Notes: a model not told the origin generated them from the letters alone. A stretch of DNA of 64,000 nucleotides from Tessaracoccus aquimaris (GCF_001997345.1 NZ_CP019606.1:3534001-3598000), one strand, 5' to 3'; positions 1 through 9,252 are shown, numbered from the stretch's first letter. A program made the numbers and translations.

Positions 1-338
1 AGGACAACGCCGCGTTCCTGTCGGCGAACCTCGAGGGCGTCACCGTCCCGCACGTCGCCGACGGCGCCGTCCACGTGTACCACCAGTACACGGTTCGAGT
101 CTCCGAGGACCGTGACGGCCTCGCCAAGGCGCTCAAGGACGAGTACAACGTCGGATCCGGCATGTTCTACCCCGTGCCCAACCATCGCCTGAAGCCGTTC
201 CAGCGCGATATTCACCTGGCAAACACGGAGCAGGCGGCGCTCGAGTGCCTGTCGCTTCCGGTGCACCCGTCGCTGTCCCAGGGCGACCTGGAGCGCATCG
301 TCGCGGCCGTCAACGCCCTCGCGAAGGCTGGTGCGTGA
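1..338 (+). CDS. DegT/DnrJ/EryC1-family sugar aminotransferase, C-terminal part
   Basis: The window opens inside this gene. Only about 111 final codons are present, open from base 3. What remains matches the C-terminal small domain of DegT/DnrJ/EryC1/StrS pyridoxal-phosphate sugar aminotransferases: the boxes GMFYPVPNHRLKPF and LSLPVHPSLSQGDLERI are closing motifs of the family. These enzymes aminate keto-sugar nucleotides. The PLP-binding lysine lies before the window, so activity cannot be judged. Its stop overlaps the next start as TGATG, so it is coupled to a Gfo/Idh dehydrogenase. That is the usual dehydrogenase/aminotransferase pair for amino-sugar nucleotides destined for envelope glycans. 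Confidence 0.8.
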   Translation, partial: DNAAFLSANLEGVTVPHVADGAVHVYHQYTVRVSEDRDGLAKALKDEYNVGSGMFYPVPNHRLKPFQRDIHLANTEQAALECLSLPVHPSLSQGDLERIVAAVNALAKAGA

Positions 339-1327
339 TGGCGAACCTGCGCGCCGGCCTGATCGGCCTCGGCATGATGGGGCGCCACCACGCCCGGAAC
401 CTGCGCGCCATCGACGGTGTCGACCTGGTGGCGGTGGCAGACGCGATGGGCGATCCCCATGGCGTTGCCGGCTCCTTGGACGTGCTCCCCAACGTCGAGG
501 CCCTGATCGAGGCGGGGATCGACTACGCGGTGGTCGCGCTGCCCACCGAGTTCCACGAGGAGGCGGGGCTCAAGCTGGCCGCTGCGGGCGTCAACGCCCT
601 GATCGAGAAGCCGCTGGCTAAGACGACCGAGGCCGCCCGAGCACTCGCCAAGGCCTTCGACGAGGCGGGCGTGATCGGAGCGGTCGGCCACATCGAGCGC
701 TACAACCCCGCACTGCAGAGCCTGCGGTCGCGGCTGGAGGCCGGCGACCTCGGCGACCTCTACCAGATCTCCACCCGCAGGCAGGGTCCCTTCCCCAACC
801 GCATCGCCGATGTGGGCGTCGTGAAGGACCTGGCGAGCCACGACATCGATCTGACGGCTTGGGTGACGCAGCGCCAGTACGAGTGGGTCGGCGCACGGAC
901 CATGTACAAGTCCGGACGCGAGCACGAGGACATGGTCTCGGCGACCTGCACCCTGAGCGGGTCGCTGATGAGCAACCACCTCGTCAACTGGCTCACCCCC
1001 ACCAAGGAGCGGTTGACCATCGTCACCGGCGAGAAGGGCATGTTCGTCGCAGACACCCTGACGGCGGACCTGACGTTCTACGCCAACGGGCAGAGCCTGC
1101 ACGTGTGGGACGACCTGGCCCAGTTCCAGGGCGTCACCGAAGGTGACGTGACGAAGTTCGCGATCGCCAAGCCGGAGCCCCTGCGCGTGGAGCACGAGAA
1201 CTTCCGCGACGCGGTGCTCGGCAAAGAGACCGACATCGTCACCCTCGAGCAGGGGGCACGGGTCGTGGAGGTCTGCGAGGCCATGATCGCCTCGGCGAAG
1301 ACCAACGAGTTCATCCGGGTCAGCTGA
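338..1327 (+). CDS. Gfo/Idh/MocA-family NAD(P)-dependent sugar-nucleotide dehydrogenase
   Basis: 329 residues, starting at the ATG that overlaps the preceding stop. A longer in-frame extension from an upstream ATG would run inside the aminotransferase and is rejected. The Rossmann motif GLIGLGMMGRHHARN lies at about residues 7-21, the EKP signature (IEKPLAKT) at 89-96 and GHIERYNP near 117-124. SHDIDL supplies the catalytic-region histidine of the C-terminal sheet domain. Coupling to a DegT aminotransferase, with a nucleotide-sugar 6-dehydrogenase downstream, suggests it oxidises C3 of a UDP-N-acetylhexosamine or its uronate before amination (WbpB- or GnnA-like logic). The exact substrate is inferred from neighbours only. 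Confidence 0.85.
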   Translation: MANLRAGLIGLGMMGRHHARNLRAIDGVDLVAVADAMGDPHGVAGSLDVLPNVEALIEAGIDYAVVALPTEFHEEAGLKLAAAGVNALIEKPLAKTTEAARALAKAFDEAGVIGAVGHIERYNPALQSLRSRLEAGDLGDLYQISTRRQGPFPNRIADVGVVKDLASHDIDLTAWVTQRQYEWVGARTMYKSGREHEDMVSATCTLSGSLMSNHLVNWLTPTKERLTIVTGEKGMFVADTLTADLTFYANGQSLHVWDDLAQFQGVTEGDVTKFAIAKPEPLRVEHENFRDAVLGKETDIVTLEQGARVVEVCEAMIASAKTNEFIRVS

Positions 1328-1345
1328 GACTGACGATGACAGGAG

Positions 1346-1392
1346 GCGGTGTGTGTGGGTGTCTACTCGCACACACCGCTTCTTTGTTGTGT
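1346..1392 (+). terminator. Rho-independent terminator after the Gfo/Idh gene
   Basis: A perfect 10-bp stem GCGGTGTGTG / CACACACCGC (1346-1355 with 1370-1379) around a 14-nt loop is followed by a T-rich tract (TTCTTTGTTGTGTT). It lies 19 bases after the Gfo/Idh stop. It separates that transcript from the nucleotide-sugar dehydrogenase, which therefore probably has its own promoter between 1393 and 1480. Confidence 0.85.
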
Positions 1393-1496
1393 TCTAGATG
1401 ATGTGGGTCGTGGAGGCCGTCGCGAGCAGCGCGGAAACCGCCTGACCCCTGAGTAAGCTGAAACAGGGTGCATGGAGCACCACGAGGAGGAGACAC

Positions 1497-2786
1497 GTGA
1501 AGATCGCCGTCGTTGCTCTCGGCAAGATTGGTCTGCCGTTGGCCGTACAGTTCGCAGACTCCGGCCACGAGGTCATCGGGGCCGATGTCAACCAGGCGGT
1601 CGTTGACCTGGTCAACGCCGCCAAGGAGCCGTTCCCAGGCGAAGCCCACCTTCAGGAGAAGCTGAGCGAGCTCGTCCCGAGCGGTCGACTCCGCGCCACC
1701 ACCGACACCTCCGCGGCGGTCGCGGAGTCGGACGCGGTCGTCGTGGTCGTGCCGCTCTTCGTCAACGAGGAGGGCGTTCCCGACTTCGGATGGATGGACG
1801 AGGCGACCCGCAACATCGCAGCCGGGCTCAAGCCCGGGACTCTCGTCAGCTACGAGACCACGCTGCCCGTCGGCACGACCCGCAACCGTTGGAAGCCGAT
1901 GCTCGAAGAGGGGTCCGGCCTCACCGAGGGCCAGGACTTCCACCTGGTCTTCTCCCCGGAACGGGTCCTCACGGGGCGCGTGTTCGAGGATCTGCGGAAG
2001 TACCCGAAACTGATCGGTGGGCTCTCCGAGGCGGGCGCCGAGCGGGCTCGCGCGTTCTACGAGGCAGTCCTCAGTTTCGACGAGCGTCCCGACCTGCAAC
2101 GCGGAAACGGCGTGTGGGACCTGGGTTCCGCGGAGGCGGCCGAGATGGCCAAGCTCGCCGAGACGACGTACCGTGACGTGAACATCGGGTTGGCCAACGA
2201 GTTCGCGAAGTTCGCGGGCAAGTCCGGCATCGACGTCTACCAGGTCATCGAGGCCTCCAACTCGCAGCCGTACAGCCACATCCACCGCCCGGGCATCGCC
2301 GTCGGCGGACACTGCATCCCCATCTATCCCCGCCTCTATCTCTGGACCGACCCCGACGCCACCGTCGTCGAGACGGCGCGCCGAGCTAACGCAGGGATGC
2401 CCGCGTATGCGGTCGACATGGCGGCGCGGGTCGTCGGCGACCTGGCAGGCAAGCGCGTCGCGGTGCTGGGCGCCGCCTACCGCGGCGGCGTCAAGGAGAC
2501 CGCCTTCTCGGGCGTGTTCCCCGTGGTGGCGGAGTTGCGTGCGCGGGGGGCCGAGGTCGCCGTCAACGATCCGATGTATTCGGACGAGGAGATCGCGCGA
2601 TTCGGCTGGGCCCCGTACCACTTCGGTGAGGAGGCCGATCTGGCGATCCTGCAGACCGATCACGCCGAGTACCGCGCGCTGGCCGCGTCGGACCTTCCTG
2701 GGGTGACGACAATCGTCGACGGTCGCCGCAGCCTCGACCCCGCCAACTTCCCTGGCGTGGAGATCGCGGTGATCGGCCTCGGCTGA
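1497..2786 (+). CDS. Nucleotide-sugar 6-dehydrogenase (UDP-ManNAc/UDP-GlcNAc dehydrogenase family)
   Basis: 429 residues from a GTG start, with a GAGGAGG ribosome binding site just upstream. The protein begins MKIAVVALGKIGLPLAVQFA, a Rossmann NAD site, and carries the family signature VGGHCIPIYP near residue 270, whose cysteine is the catalytic nucleophile in the two-step oxidation of a UDP-hexose to a UDP-uronate. KLAETTYRDVNIGLANEFA and the C-terminal UDP-binding domain (VLGAAYRGGVKETAFS) are also typical. It acts in the cytoplasm to make uronic-acid precursors for cell-surface polysaccharide. The preceding aminotransferase and Gfo/Idh pair supports UDP-GlcNAcA or UDP-ManNAcA chemistry, but the epimer cannot be told from sequence. 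Confidence 0.9.
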   Translation: MKIAVVALGKIGLPLAVQFADSGHEVIGADVNQAVVDLVNAAKEPFPGEAHLQEKLSELVPSGRLRATTDTSAAVAESDAVVVVVPLFVNEEGVPDFGWMDEATRNIAAGLKPGTLVSYETTLPVGTTRNRWKPMLEEGSGLTEGQDFHLVFSPERVLTGRVFEDLRKYPKLIGGLSEAGAERARAFYEAVLSFDERPDLQRGNGVWDLGSAEAAEMAKLAETTYRDVNIGLANEFAKFAGKSGIDVYQVIEASNSQPYSHIHRPGIAVGGHCIPIYPRLYLWTDPDATVVETARRANAGMPAYAVDMAARVVGDLAGKRVAVLGAAYRGGVKETAFSGVFPVVAELRARGAEVAVNDPMYSDEEIARFGWAPYHFGEEADLAILQTDHAEYRALAASDLPGVTTIVDGRRSLDPANFPGVEIAVIGLG

Positions 2787-2798
2787 GCGGACCGGAAT

Positions 2799-2826
2799 GC
2801 GCCTCGCCCCGTTCGGGGTGGGGCGC
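2799..2826. terminator. Hairpin terminator between convergent genes
   Basis: Imperfect stem GCGCCtcgCCCC / GGGGtggGGCGC around a TTCG-containing loop, followed by CTTTCG on the plus strand. It sits in the 47-base gap between the dehydrogenase and the convergent quinone oxidoreductase, so it could serve both strands. Confidence 0.6.
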
Positions 2827-2833
2827 TTTCGCG

Positions 2834-3798
2834 TCAGTGGACCAGGACGATCTTGCCGATGTTGGTCCCCGAGACCAGTTGCTGGTGGGCGGCGCGCACG
2901 TCGTCGAAGGGGATGCGCGTCTCGGGGGACGGCTTGATGCGGCCGTCGGCCAGCATCGGCCAGATCTCTTGCTCGACCGCCTGGCAGATCGCGGCCTTCT
3001 CCTCGTCGGGGCGGAACCGCAGCGACGTCGCCGCGACAGTCGCACCCTTGTTGAGCAACAACCCCAGGTTGAGGGTGCCCTTGATGCCGCCCTGCAGGCC
3101 GATCACGACGAGGTGACCGCCCTTCTTCAAGGCCTTGACGTTCAGTTCGAGGTATTTGGCGCCGATGATGTCGAGGATCATGTCCGCCCCACCGGTGGCC
3201 TCGCGCAGCGCGTCGACCCAGTCGCCGTGATAGTCGAAGGCGAAGTCGGCGCCGAACTCGCGGCAGTGCTCCAGGTTGCGTTCGCTGCCTGCGGTGGCGG
3301 CCACGATCGCGCCGAGGGCCTTCGCGTACTGCGTCGCAAAGGTGCCGATGCCGCCTGCGCCGCCGTGCACCAGGAACACCTGACCCGCCCGGAGCCTGCC
3401 GACCCGCACGTTCGACAACACGGTCGCGGCGACCTCGAGGACGCCCGCGGCCGAGACCAGGTCCACGCCCGGGGAGGCGCGATCGCCTGACCCTCCTTCA
3501 CGACGAAGAACTCGGCGTATCCGCCGCCCGCGAGCAGCGCCACGACCTCGTCGCCGACCCGCCAGCGGGTCACGCCCTCCCCGACCGCCGCGACGATGCC
3601 GGAAGCCTCAAGGCCGATGGTGGCGGTCACGCCCGGGGGAGGCGGGTAGTGCCCCTGGCGCTGCAGAACGTCGGCACGGTTGACGCCGCTTCCCACCGTC
3701 CGCACCAGGATCTCTCCCACGCCGGGCGTCGGGGTCTCGACCTCACCGATCCTCAGGACGCTCTCATCACCTGGCTCATCGACGATCACTGCTCGCAT
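2834..3798 (-). CDS. Zinc-independent NAD(P)H:quinone oxidoreductase (MDR family), frameshifted
   Basis: Minus-strand medium-chain dehydrogenase of the quinone oxidoreductase subgroup. The N-terminal GroES-like part (MRAVIVDEPGDESVLRIGEV, NRADVLQRQGHYPPPPG) and the C-terminal Rossmann part (VHGGAGGIGTFATQYAKALG) are in different frames. The break is at a CCCC run (3471-3474 as GGGG on the plus strand). Adding one C joins them as ...GQAIAPPPGVDLVSAAG... and gives 321 residues, the normal family length. It lacks the structural and catalytic zinc cysteines, as zeta-crystallin types do. Most likely a sequencing error in an intact gene; true disruption cannot be excluded. It stands alone between convergent and same-strand neighbours. 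Confidence 0.8.
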
Positions 3799-3910
3799 GG
3801 TTCCACCCTAGTGTGGCGGTCGGCACCTCGCTGGGGGCGGGCAGCCGCAGAGGGACGGCAGGTTCGAGTCCTGTGGCCCCGGCGATCCGCCTGGGGCGGC
3901 GCGTTCCGGC

Positions 3911-4825
3911 TCAGAGCCAGTCGAGCGACCTGCCGGAGGTGAACGATCGCGGCGTCCCGTCGACCGGGTCGTCGAACTCCAGGCCGTAGGCCAGCAGGCG
4001 AAGCGGCGTCGAGAAGTCGTCGATGGCCGTGTCGAGCACCCGCGGGTAGAGCGGATCGCCCACCAATGGGATGCCCAACTGCTGGAAGTGCGCCCTGATC
4101 TGGTGCGTCTTCCCGGTCAGCGGCCGCACGTCGTACAGCGCGTGGTCGCCACGCACCTCCAGCAGGTCGACGTCGGTGAACGCGTTGGGCGGCGCGTCGA
4201 GGGTGTCGGCCTGCATCGTCCCGACCCGCTTGACCAGGTGCGACTCGACGCGCAGCGGGAACGTCAGCGCGGGGTCGAACGAGGCGATGGCCCGGTAGGT
4301 CTTCCGCGCGGTGCGGCGCGAGAACAGTTCGTGGTAGGGCGCGCGCCACCGCTTCTCGGTGGTCATCAGCAGGATGCCTGCGGTGCCCCTGTCGAGGCGA
4401 TGGGCGGCCGAGAGTTCCGGCAGGCCGAGCATCTGCCTTGCCTTGACGACGGCGCTCTGGACTACGTGCCTGCCGCGCGGGATGGTGGACAGGAAATGGG
4501 GCTTGTCGAGGATCACTACGCGCTCGTCGCGGTGGATCACCAGCAGGTCCCCCGGCACCTCCGCCTCGTCGCGCAGGCTGCGGTGAAACCAGACGAAGGT
4601 GTGCGGCCGGTAAATCTCGTCGCCGCGCCAGGGCCGACCGTCCCCGTCGACGAAGGCACCCTCTGCGAGCAGTGCGTCGACGTCCTCGGGGGAGGGCGCC
4701 AGTTTGTGGACGAGCCAGTCCCGCATCGTCGGCCAGGGGAGCGGAACGTCGGGGTCGCGGTCCGGGGTGCGCACCCACGCGGCCTGCAGGCCGTGACGCG
4801 GCGGGAGCGGAGACTTGGGTGGCAC
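3911..4825 (-). CDS. RluA-family RNA pseudouridine synthase
   Basis: 304 residues. The catalytic box AAHRLDRGTAGILLMT (near residue 145) contains the invariant aspartate of HRLDxxTxG, preceded by the family's VILDKPHFLSTIP and followed by RKTYRAI and PLTGKTHQIRAHFQQLG. These enzymes isomerise specific uridines in rRNA or tRNA to pseudouridine in the cytoplasm. A partial S4-like region precedes the catalytic domain (residues 35-70: LVHKLAP...VDALLAEGAFVDG). The target uridine cannot be inferred. It is probably transcribed with the small membrane-protein gene upstream at 4848. Confidence 0.88.
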   Translation of the reverse strand: MPPKSPLPPRHGLQAAWVRTPDRDPDVPLPWPTMRDWLVHKLAPSPEDVDALLAEGAFVDGDGRPWRGDEIYRPHTFVWFHRSLRDEAEVPGDLLVIHRDERVVILDKPHFLSTIPRGRHVVQSAVVKARQMLGLPELSAAHRLDRGTAGILLMTTEKRWRAPYHELFSRRTARKTYRAIASFDPALTFPLRVESHLVKRVGTMQADTLDAPPNAFTDVDLLEVRGDHALYDVRPLTGKTHQIRAHFQQLGIPLVGDPLYPRVLDTAIDDFSTPLRLLAYGLEFDDPVDGTPRSFTSGRSLDWL

Positions 4826-4847
4826 CGGCCCAGGCTACCGGGCGGCG

Positions 4848-5294
4848 TCAGGCTGGTCGGCGACGCGAGGCCTTCAGGCGGTCGCGGAGGTCGTCCAGGA
4901 CGGCGTCGATCTGGTCGGGATCCGTGGTGGAGAAGTAGAGGTGGGTCCGCCGCTCGGGGCCGTGGTAGATGATCACGTGCCCTCCCTCGCCGGAGCGGGT
5001 GACCTGGTTGACGTCGAGCCAGTCGCCGACGTGTTCCTGGCCGTGGCCGACGAGGCTGTAGCCGTCCTCGTCCATGGTGAGGTAGACACGGAGCCTGCGC
5101 ATCGCGGCGACCGCGACGGCGGCGAGCAGGACCCCGCAGGCGAGCAGGATCGCCCCGACGATCGTGACGGCGAGGTGCCAGCCCTGCGAGACGGCCAGCA
5201 CCAGCAGGCCTGCCCCGACCAGGGCGCACAGCGCCGCGATGACGAAGGCCCGCACCGGGGGGCGGGACTGGATCAGGTAGGTCGTCTCGGCCAT
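4848..5294 (-). CDS. Small two-helix membrane protein with PH-like tail, function unknown
   Basis: 148 residues, not recognised as a named family. Two hydrophobic helices (about residues 15-36 and 40-64) are followed by a soluble part, LRVYLTMDEDGYSLVGHGQE to the end, that alternates like the bacterial PH-type domains found after a helical hairpin in many actinobacterial membrane proteins. The terminal DAVLDDLRDRLKASRRR segment is a basic amphipathic helix. It lies 22 bases upstream of the pseudouridine synthase start and reads in the same direction, so the two may share a message. No functional assignment is justified. Confidence 0.7.
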   Translation of the reverse strand: MAETTYLIQSRPPVRAFVIAALCALVGAGLLVLAVSQGWHLAVTIVGAILLACGVLLAAVAVAAMRRLRVYLTMDEDGYSLVGHGQEHVGDWLDVNQVTRSGEGGHVIIYHGPERRTHLYFSTTDPDQIDAVLDDLRDRLKASRRRPA

Positions 5295-5358
5295 GGGCTG
5301 AGCCTACCTGTCCGGGTCCGGCGGCCGGATGCCGCACGCGCTAGCATGGTGCAGCACT

Positions 5359-5443
5359 GGCGAGGTCGCATAGTGGACTAGTGCAGCCGCCTTGAAAGCG
5401 GCCGAGGGGCAACTCTCCGTGGGTTCGAATCCCACCCTCGCCG
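5359..5443 (+). tRNA. tRNA-Ser (anticodon TGA)
   Basis: 85-nt class II cloverleaf. The acceptor stem GGCGAGG pairs with CCTCGCC and ends in discriminator G. The anticodon stem GCCGC/GCGGC holds loop CTTGAAA with TGA at 5393-5395, a long variable arm follows, and the T loop is GGTTCGAATCC. CCA is not encoded. It is convergent with the LCP gene at 5454. Confidence 0.95.
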
Positions 5444-5453
5444 CCAGTGGAGG

Positions 5454-7208
5454 TCAGTCACCCTGCCAGGCGCAGGCGTCGCCCACGTTCTGGCTCCCGT
5501 CCTGCAGCAGTTGCTCGTCGCGCGTCGGGGTCGACCCAGGCTCGGTCGGCGACGGCGACTCCTCCTGACCATCCTGCACCGTCGGGCTCGGGCGGGGAAC
5601 GACCGGCGTCGAGGTCGGGGCGTTGGTGGTCGGCTTCGCGGTCGGCGCAGCAGGCTCGGCGATCGCCGTCTGCACAGCGGCGTGCATCTCGTCGAAGTCG
5701 GGGCGGTTGGGCGAGTAGCCGTTCTTGCCCGGCGCGAACACCAGGCGGGTGACCTTGCCCTTGTCCTTGACCCGGAAGGCCAGGTCGATGAAGGCGCCGA
5801 ACTCGTCGCGCGTGACGTCGGTGGTCAGGATCTGCGCGGAGGCCGCGGCGATCGGCTCGAACGAGGTGAGCAGAGTCTCGGGATTGGCCTGGTCGATGAT
5901 GGCGTCGACGAGGCACGACTGTCGCGCCATCCGGTCGTAGTCGGAGGAGTCGTAGCGGCTGCGGGCGTACCACATGGCGTTGTAGCCGTCGAGCTTGCGC
6001 GCCTCGCCGCGCTCGACCGTCCCGTGCGGCCGGATGCCCGCGTCACGGCTCCCGCCGATCGGGAGGTCCCGGTTGACGTTGATGGTCACCCCGCCCATCG
6101 CGTCGATCAGTGCCTGCAGGCCGTCGATGTCCAGCATCACGAAGCGGGAGATCTCGAGGCCCGTGATGCCCTGCACGCCCTCCTTGAGCGCCTCGGCACC
6201 TGGGAAGGTGCTGCCTGCGAAAAGGTCCTCGTAGTCGCCGCCCTCCTCGGTCTTCTCCCAGATTCCGTTGACGTACCAGTTGCCCGGGTCGCCCTCGCCT
6301 CGGAACCCGTCGGGGAACGTCTCCGCCATCACGGAGCCCTCCGGGAAGGGCGTCCTTGGCAGGTTGCGGGGAATCTGGATCAGGGTCGTGTTGCCGGTCC
6401 TGGTGTCGATCGAGGCGACCATGATCGTGTCGGTCCGCACCCCGAACTGCTTGATCCGCTCCGCACGGTCGGCGTTCCCGTCGGCGCCCAGCAGCAGGAC
6501 GTTGACCCGCGGCGTTCCCGCCCACGGGTCGGGCGCGTTGCTGGCGATGGTCTCACGGCTGCTTGCCTTGATCTCGGACGCCTGCGGCAGGACGGTGTCG
6601 AGCAGGCGATCGGCGTCGCGCGAGTACTGCGCCGCGACTGCCGTTGGGGCGGCGACGCCGAAGGCGAGGGCGGCGACGAGGACGGCTCCGACCGCCCGCT
6701 TGTTGCCGTCGACCCGCGGTGGGCGGGTGGCGATCTGGGTGAGCGCGATCAGCATCACCCAGGCGACGGTGATCGCACCAAGCACGAATCGGGCTGACGA
6801 GAGGGTCGCCTCGGCCTGGGCGAACCGCGCGAGCGACGGGAGGTCCGTCAGGGCCCAGATGCCGAGCCAGAGAATAGCCACGAGGCTGACGACGGAGGTG
6901 ATCAGGCCGAGCAGCCTGAGGCGCGGCACGCGTGCCCCCAGCAGCCCTGATCCGGGCAGCACCGTCGACGCAACTGTCAGCAGCAGGGAGCGACGCAGCA
7001 GCGGCCAATCACGGCCGGAATCTCGTGACCTTGCGGGCTTGGGCATCTGCGCTGAGGCGGTGGGAAGGTCACCCCACTCCCGCGACCGTTCGGTCGCGCC
7101 TTCCGGGTCGAAGGCACCCTTGCGCACGACGGTCGGTTCGGAACCGTCGGCGTCAAGCCGCGGATCCGCAGCGTCCCGGCCCCCGTTGGGCATCGCCTCG
7201 TCATTCAT
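5454..7208 (-). CDS. LytR-CpsA-Psr (LCP) family cell-wall glycopolymer ligase, copy 1
   Basis: 584 residues; the ATG at 7208 is chosen because the upstream in-frame extension is low-complexity shadow sequence. An N-terminal charged cytoplasmic region is followed by about four membrane helices (the first around SLLLTVASTVLPGSGLLGA) and an extracellular LCP domain: VNVLLLGADG, RTDTIMVASIDTRTG, TTLIQIPRNLPR, and GYNAMWYARSRYDSSDYDRM with the arginines that bind the lipid pyrophosphate. LCP enzymes attach teichoic-acid-like polymers or capsule to peptidoglycan. A Pro/Thr/Ser-rich linker leads to a conserved tail, VGDACAWQGD, shared with the next gene. The paralogue at 7273 lies 64 bases upstream, so this is a tandem duplication and probable operon. 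Confidence 0.92.
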   Translation of the reverse strand: MNDEAMPNGGRDAADPRLDADGSEPTVVRKGAFDPEGATERSREWGDLPTASAQMPKPARSRDSGRDWPLLRRSLLLTVASTVLPGSGLLGARVPRLRLLGLITSVVSLVAILWLGIWALTDLPSLARFAQAEATLSSARFVLGAITVAWVMLIALTQIATRPPRVDGNKRAVGAVLVAALAFGVAAPTAVAAQYSRDADRLLDTVLPQASEIKASSRETIASNAPDPWAGTPRVNVLLLGADGNADRAERIKQFGVRTDTIMVASIDTRTGNTTLIQIPRNLPRTPFPEGSVMAETFPDGFRGEGDPGNWYVNGIWEKTEEGGDYEDLFAGSTFPGAEALKEGVQGITGLEISRFVMLDIDGLQALIDAMGGVTINVNRDLPIGGSRDAGIRPHGTVERGEARKLDGYNAMWYARSRYDSSDYDRMARQSCLVDAIIDQANPETLLTSFEPIAAASAQILTTDVTRDEFGAFIDLAFRVKDKGKVTRLVFAPGKNGYSPNRPDFDEMHAAVQTAIAEPAAPTAKPTTNAPTSTPVVPRPSPTVQDGQEESPSPTEPGSTPTRDEQLLQDGSQNVGDACAWQGD

Positions 7209-7272
7209 TCGCGCCTCCGGGCGCAAGCTTATCCGGGCGTCGCGAGCGGCCGGCGCGATGGGGCGGGAACGA

Positions 7273-9177
7273 TCAGCCCTCACCCTGCCAGGCGCAGGCA
7301 TCGCCGACGTCCTGGACGCCCTCGGGGGATTCGCTCGGCTTGGTCGACTTGGGCGAGGAAGGGGTGCCGCCCTCCGAGGCCTCGGTGGTCGCCTTGGCGG
7401 TCGGGCTCGCGGGAGCCTCGCCGGTGGACGTCGGCTTGGGCTTCGCGGTGGTCGGCTTGGCCGTGGGAGCCGTCGCGATGGCATCGGTCACCACCGCGCG
7501 CATCTTCGCGAAGTCCGGATCGTTGTAGCTGTACCCGTTCTTGCCGTTGGAGAACACCAGGCGCTTGATGGTGCCCTTGTCCTTCACCCGGAACGCGAGG
7601 TCGATGTAGGCGCCCAACTGGTCGTCGGTGATGTCGGTGGCGAGCATGTCGGCTGAGGCCTTGATGATCGGCTCGAAGTTCGTCAGCAGTGTCTGCGGGT
7701 TGGCCTGGTCGACGATCGCGTCGATCAGGCACGACTGTCGCGCCATCCGGTTGTAGTCGTTGGTGTTGTAGCGGCTGCGGGCGTACCACATGGCGTTGTA
7801 GCCGTTGAGGTGCTGGTCGGGGCCGGGCTCGAGGTAGCTCTTCGGCTTCACGTTCTTTGCGGTGTCGCCGCCGATCGCGAGTTTCTCGTTGATGTTGACG
7901 GTGACGCCGCCCATCGCGTCGATCAGTGCAGAAAGGCCGTCGATGTTGAGGAGCACGAACTGGTTGATCTCCAGACCGGTGACGCCCTCGACGCCCTGCT
8001 TGAGGGCGTCCGCACCGCGGTAGGTGCTGCCAGCCATCAGGTCGGGGTAGTCGAGTTCGACGTGCTGCCAGATGGTGTTGATGTACCACTCGCCCGGATC
8101 GCCGTCGCCGCGGAAGCCGTCGGGGAAGGCGGCAGCCATCTCGGAGCCCTTCGGGAACGGCGTGTACTGCACGTTGCGCGGGATCTGGATGAGCGTGGTG
8201 TCGCCGGTCTTGGTGTCGATGGAGGCGACCATGATGGTGTCGGTCCGGATCGAGTACTTGGCGACCTGCGCGGCGCGGGCCGCGTCGCCGTCACCGCCGA
8301 GGAGGAGGATGTTGACGCGTGCCTGGTCGGCCCACGGGTCGGCCCCGGTGCCGATGGTCGGCTTGCTGTTGGACTTGATGTCGTCCTTGTTCTTCAGGAT
8401 CGCGTCCAGCGCGAGGGACGTGTCGCGCGAGTACCTGGCCGCCACGGCGGTCGGCGCGGCGACCCCGAACGCGAGAGCGGTGACGACGACGGCGCCGAGG
8501 ATTCGCCTGCCCCGGCGCAGCCCCTCGGGCCGGGTGGCGATCTGGGTCAGAGCGATGAGCCCCACCCATACGGCGGCGACCAGGACCAGCGCCCAGGTCG
8601 CCCGGTTCAGGAAGCCCTCGTTGCCCGCCACCCGCGCCACGCGCGGCAGGTCGGTGAGCGCAAAGTAGCCGACGAACGCGGCGGCGGCGACGCTCGCGAG
8701 CGCGGTGACGCCACCGAGGATCTTCAGGCCGCGTTGCGGGGCCCCCAGCAACCCGGATCCTGGCAGCACGGCGGACGCGACAGTAAGCAGCAGCGAACTG
8801 CGCAGGTGCCTACGGGAGTGCCCGTCATCGGCGTCGGGTTCTGCGGCGCGTGCCGCTGCCCCGGGGGCGGTGGTCGTCGCGGTGGCCACGGCCTCGCGCG
8901 GGGTGGAGTCGTCGGGTGCGGAGTCGTCGGAGGCGCCGGGTTGGCTCGGCGCCGCGGGGCGGAACCATGAATCCGTCGGGGCGGTGGTGCGTGCCGACGG
9001 CTGGGGCTTGGGCGCGCCCGATCCGCTCGGCGCTCGGAAGGTGTCCTCGGGGAAGCTGAACGGTTCGTTGCGGATGACGGTGCGGTCGACGTCCTCAGCG
9101 GCGCGAGACGGGTCGACGGGGCTATCTGGCACGTCGTCCGGCTCAAGGGCGCGGCGTGGTCTTCCGGCGTCGTTCAT
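7273..9177 (-). CDS. LytR-CpsA-Psr (LCP) family cell-wall glycopolymer ligase, copy 2
   Basis: 634 residues. Same architecture as its neighbour: proline-rich cytoplasmic N-terminus of about 125 residues, several membrane helices (SLLLTVASAVLPGSGLLGA; YFALTDLPRVARVAG), then an extracellular LCP domain with VNILLLGGDG, RTDTIMVASIDTKTG, TTLIQIPRNVQ and GYNAMWYARSRYNTNDYNRM. The low-complexity Thr/Pro/Ser/Lys linker ends in VGDACAWQGEG. The shared cysteine-containing tail and internal helices mark it as a paralogue of the 5454 gene. Being upstream, it is likely first in the pair's transcript. Predicted role: transfer of a secondary wall polymer from undecaprenyl pyrophosphate to peptidoglycan. 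Confidence 0.92.
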   Translation of the reverse strand: MNDAGRPRRALEPDDVPDSPVDPSRAAEDVDRTVIRNEPFSFPEDTFRAPSGSGAPKPQPSARTTAPTDSWFRPAAPSQPGASDDSAPDDSTPREAVATATTTAPGAAARAAEPDADDGHSRRHLRSSLLLTVASAVLPGSGLLGAPQRGLKILGGVTALASVAAAAFVGYFALTDLPRVARVAGNEGFLNRATWALVLVAAVWVGLIALTQIATRPEGLRRGRRILGAVVVTALAFGVAAPTAVAARYSRDTSLALDAILKNKDDIKSNSKPTIGTGADPWADQARVNILLLGGDGDAARAAQVAKYSIRTDTIMVASIDTKTGDTTLIQIPRNVQYTPFPKGSEMAAAFPDGFRGDGDPGEWYINTIWQHVELDYPDLMAGSTYRGADALKQGVEGVTGLEINQFVLLNIDGLSALIDAMGGVTVNINEKLAIGGDTAKNVKPKSYLEPGPDQHLNGYNAMWYARSRYNTNDYNRMARQSCLIDAIVDQANPQTLLTNFEPIIKASADMLATDITDDQLGAYIDLAFRVKDKGTIKRLVFSNGKNGYSYNDPDFAKMRAVVTDAIATAPTAKPTTAKPKPTSTGEAPASPTAKATTEASEGGTPSSPKSTKPSESPEGVQDVGDACAWQGEG

Positions 9178-9252
9178 GTAACCTCCTGCGCTCCAGAGTA
9201 ACCCGACCCGTTTGCTGACGCGTAGCCCGCTCGGCTAGTCTGGACCGGCACT

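Noticed and set aside
3471..3474. Pseudogene call for the quinone oxidoreductase and the ten other split genes
   Set aside because: A one-base change in a G/C run repairs each gene to normal family length, and essential genes are affected, so sequencing error is more likely than decay.
3855..3882. T-arm-like sequence GGCAGGTTCGAGTCCTG suggesting a tRNA or an attachment site
   Set aside because: The flanking bases cannot form an acceptor stem or anticodon arm, and no integrase or repeat is present.
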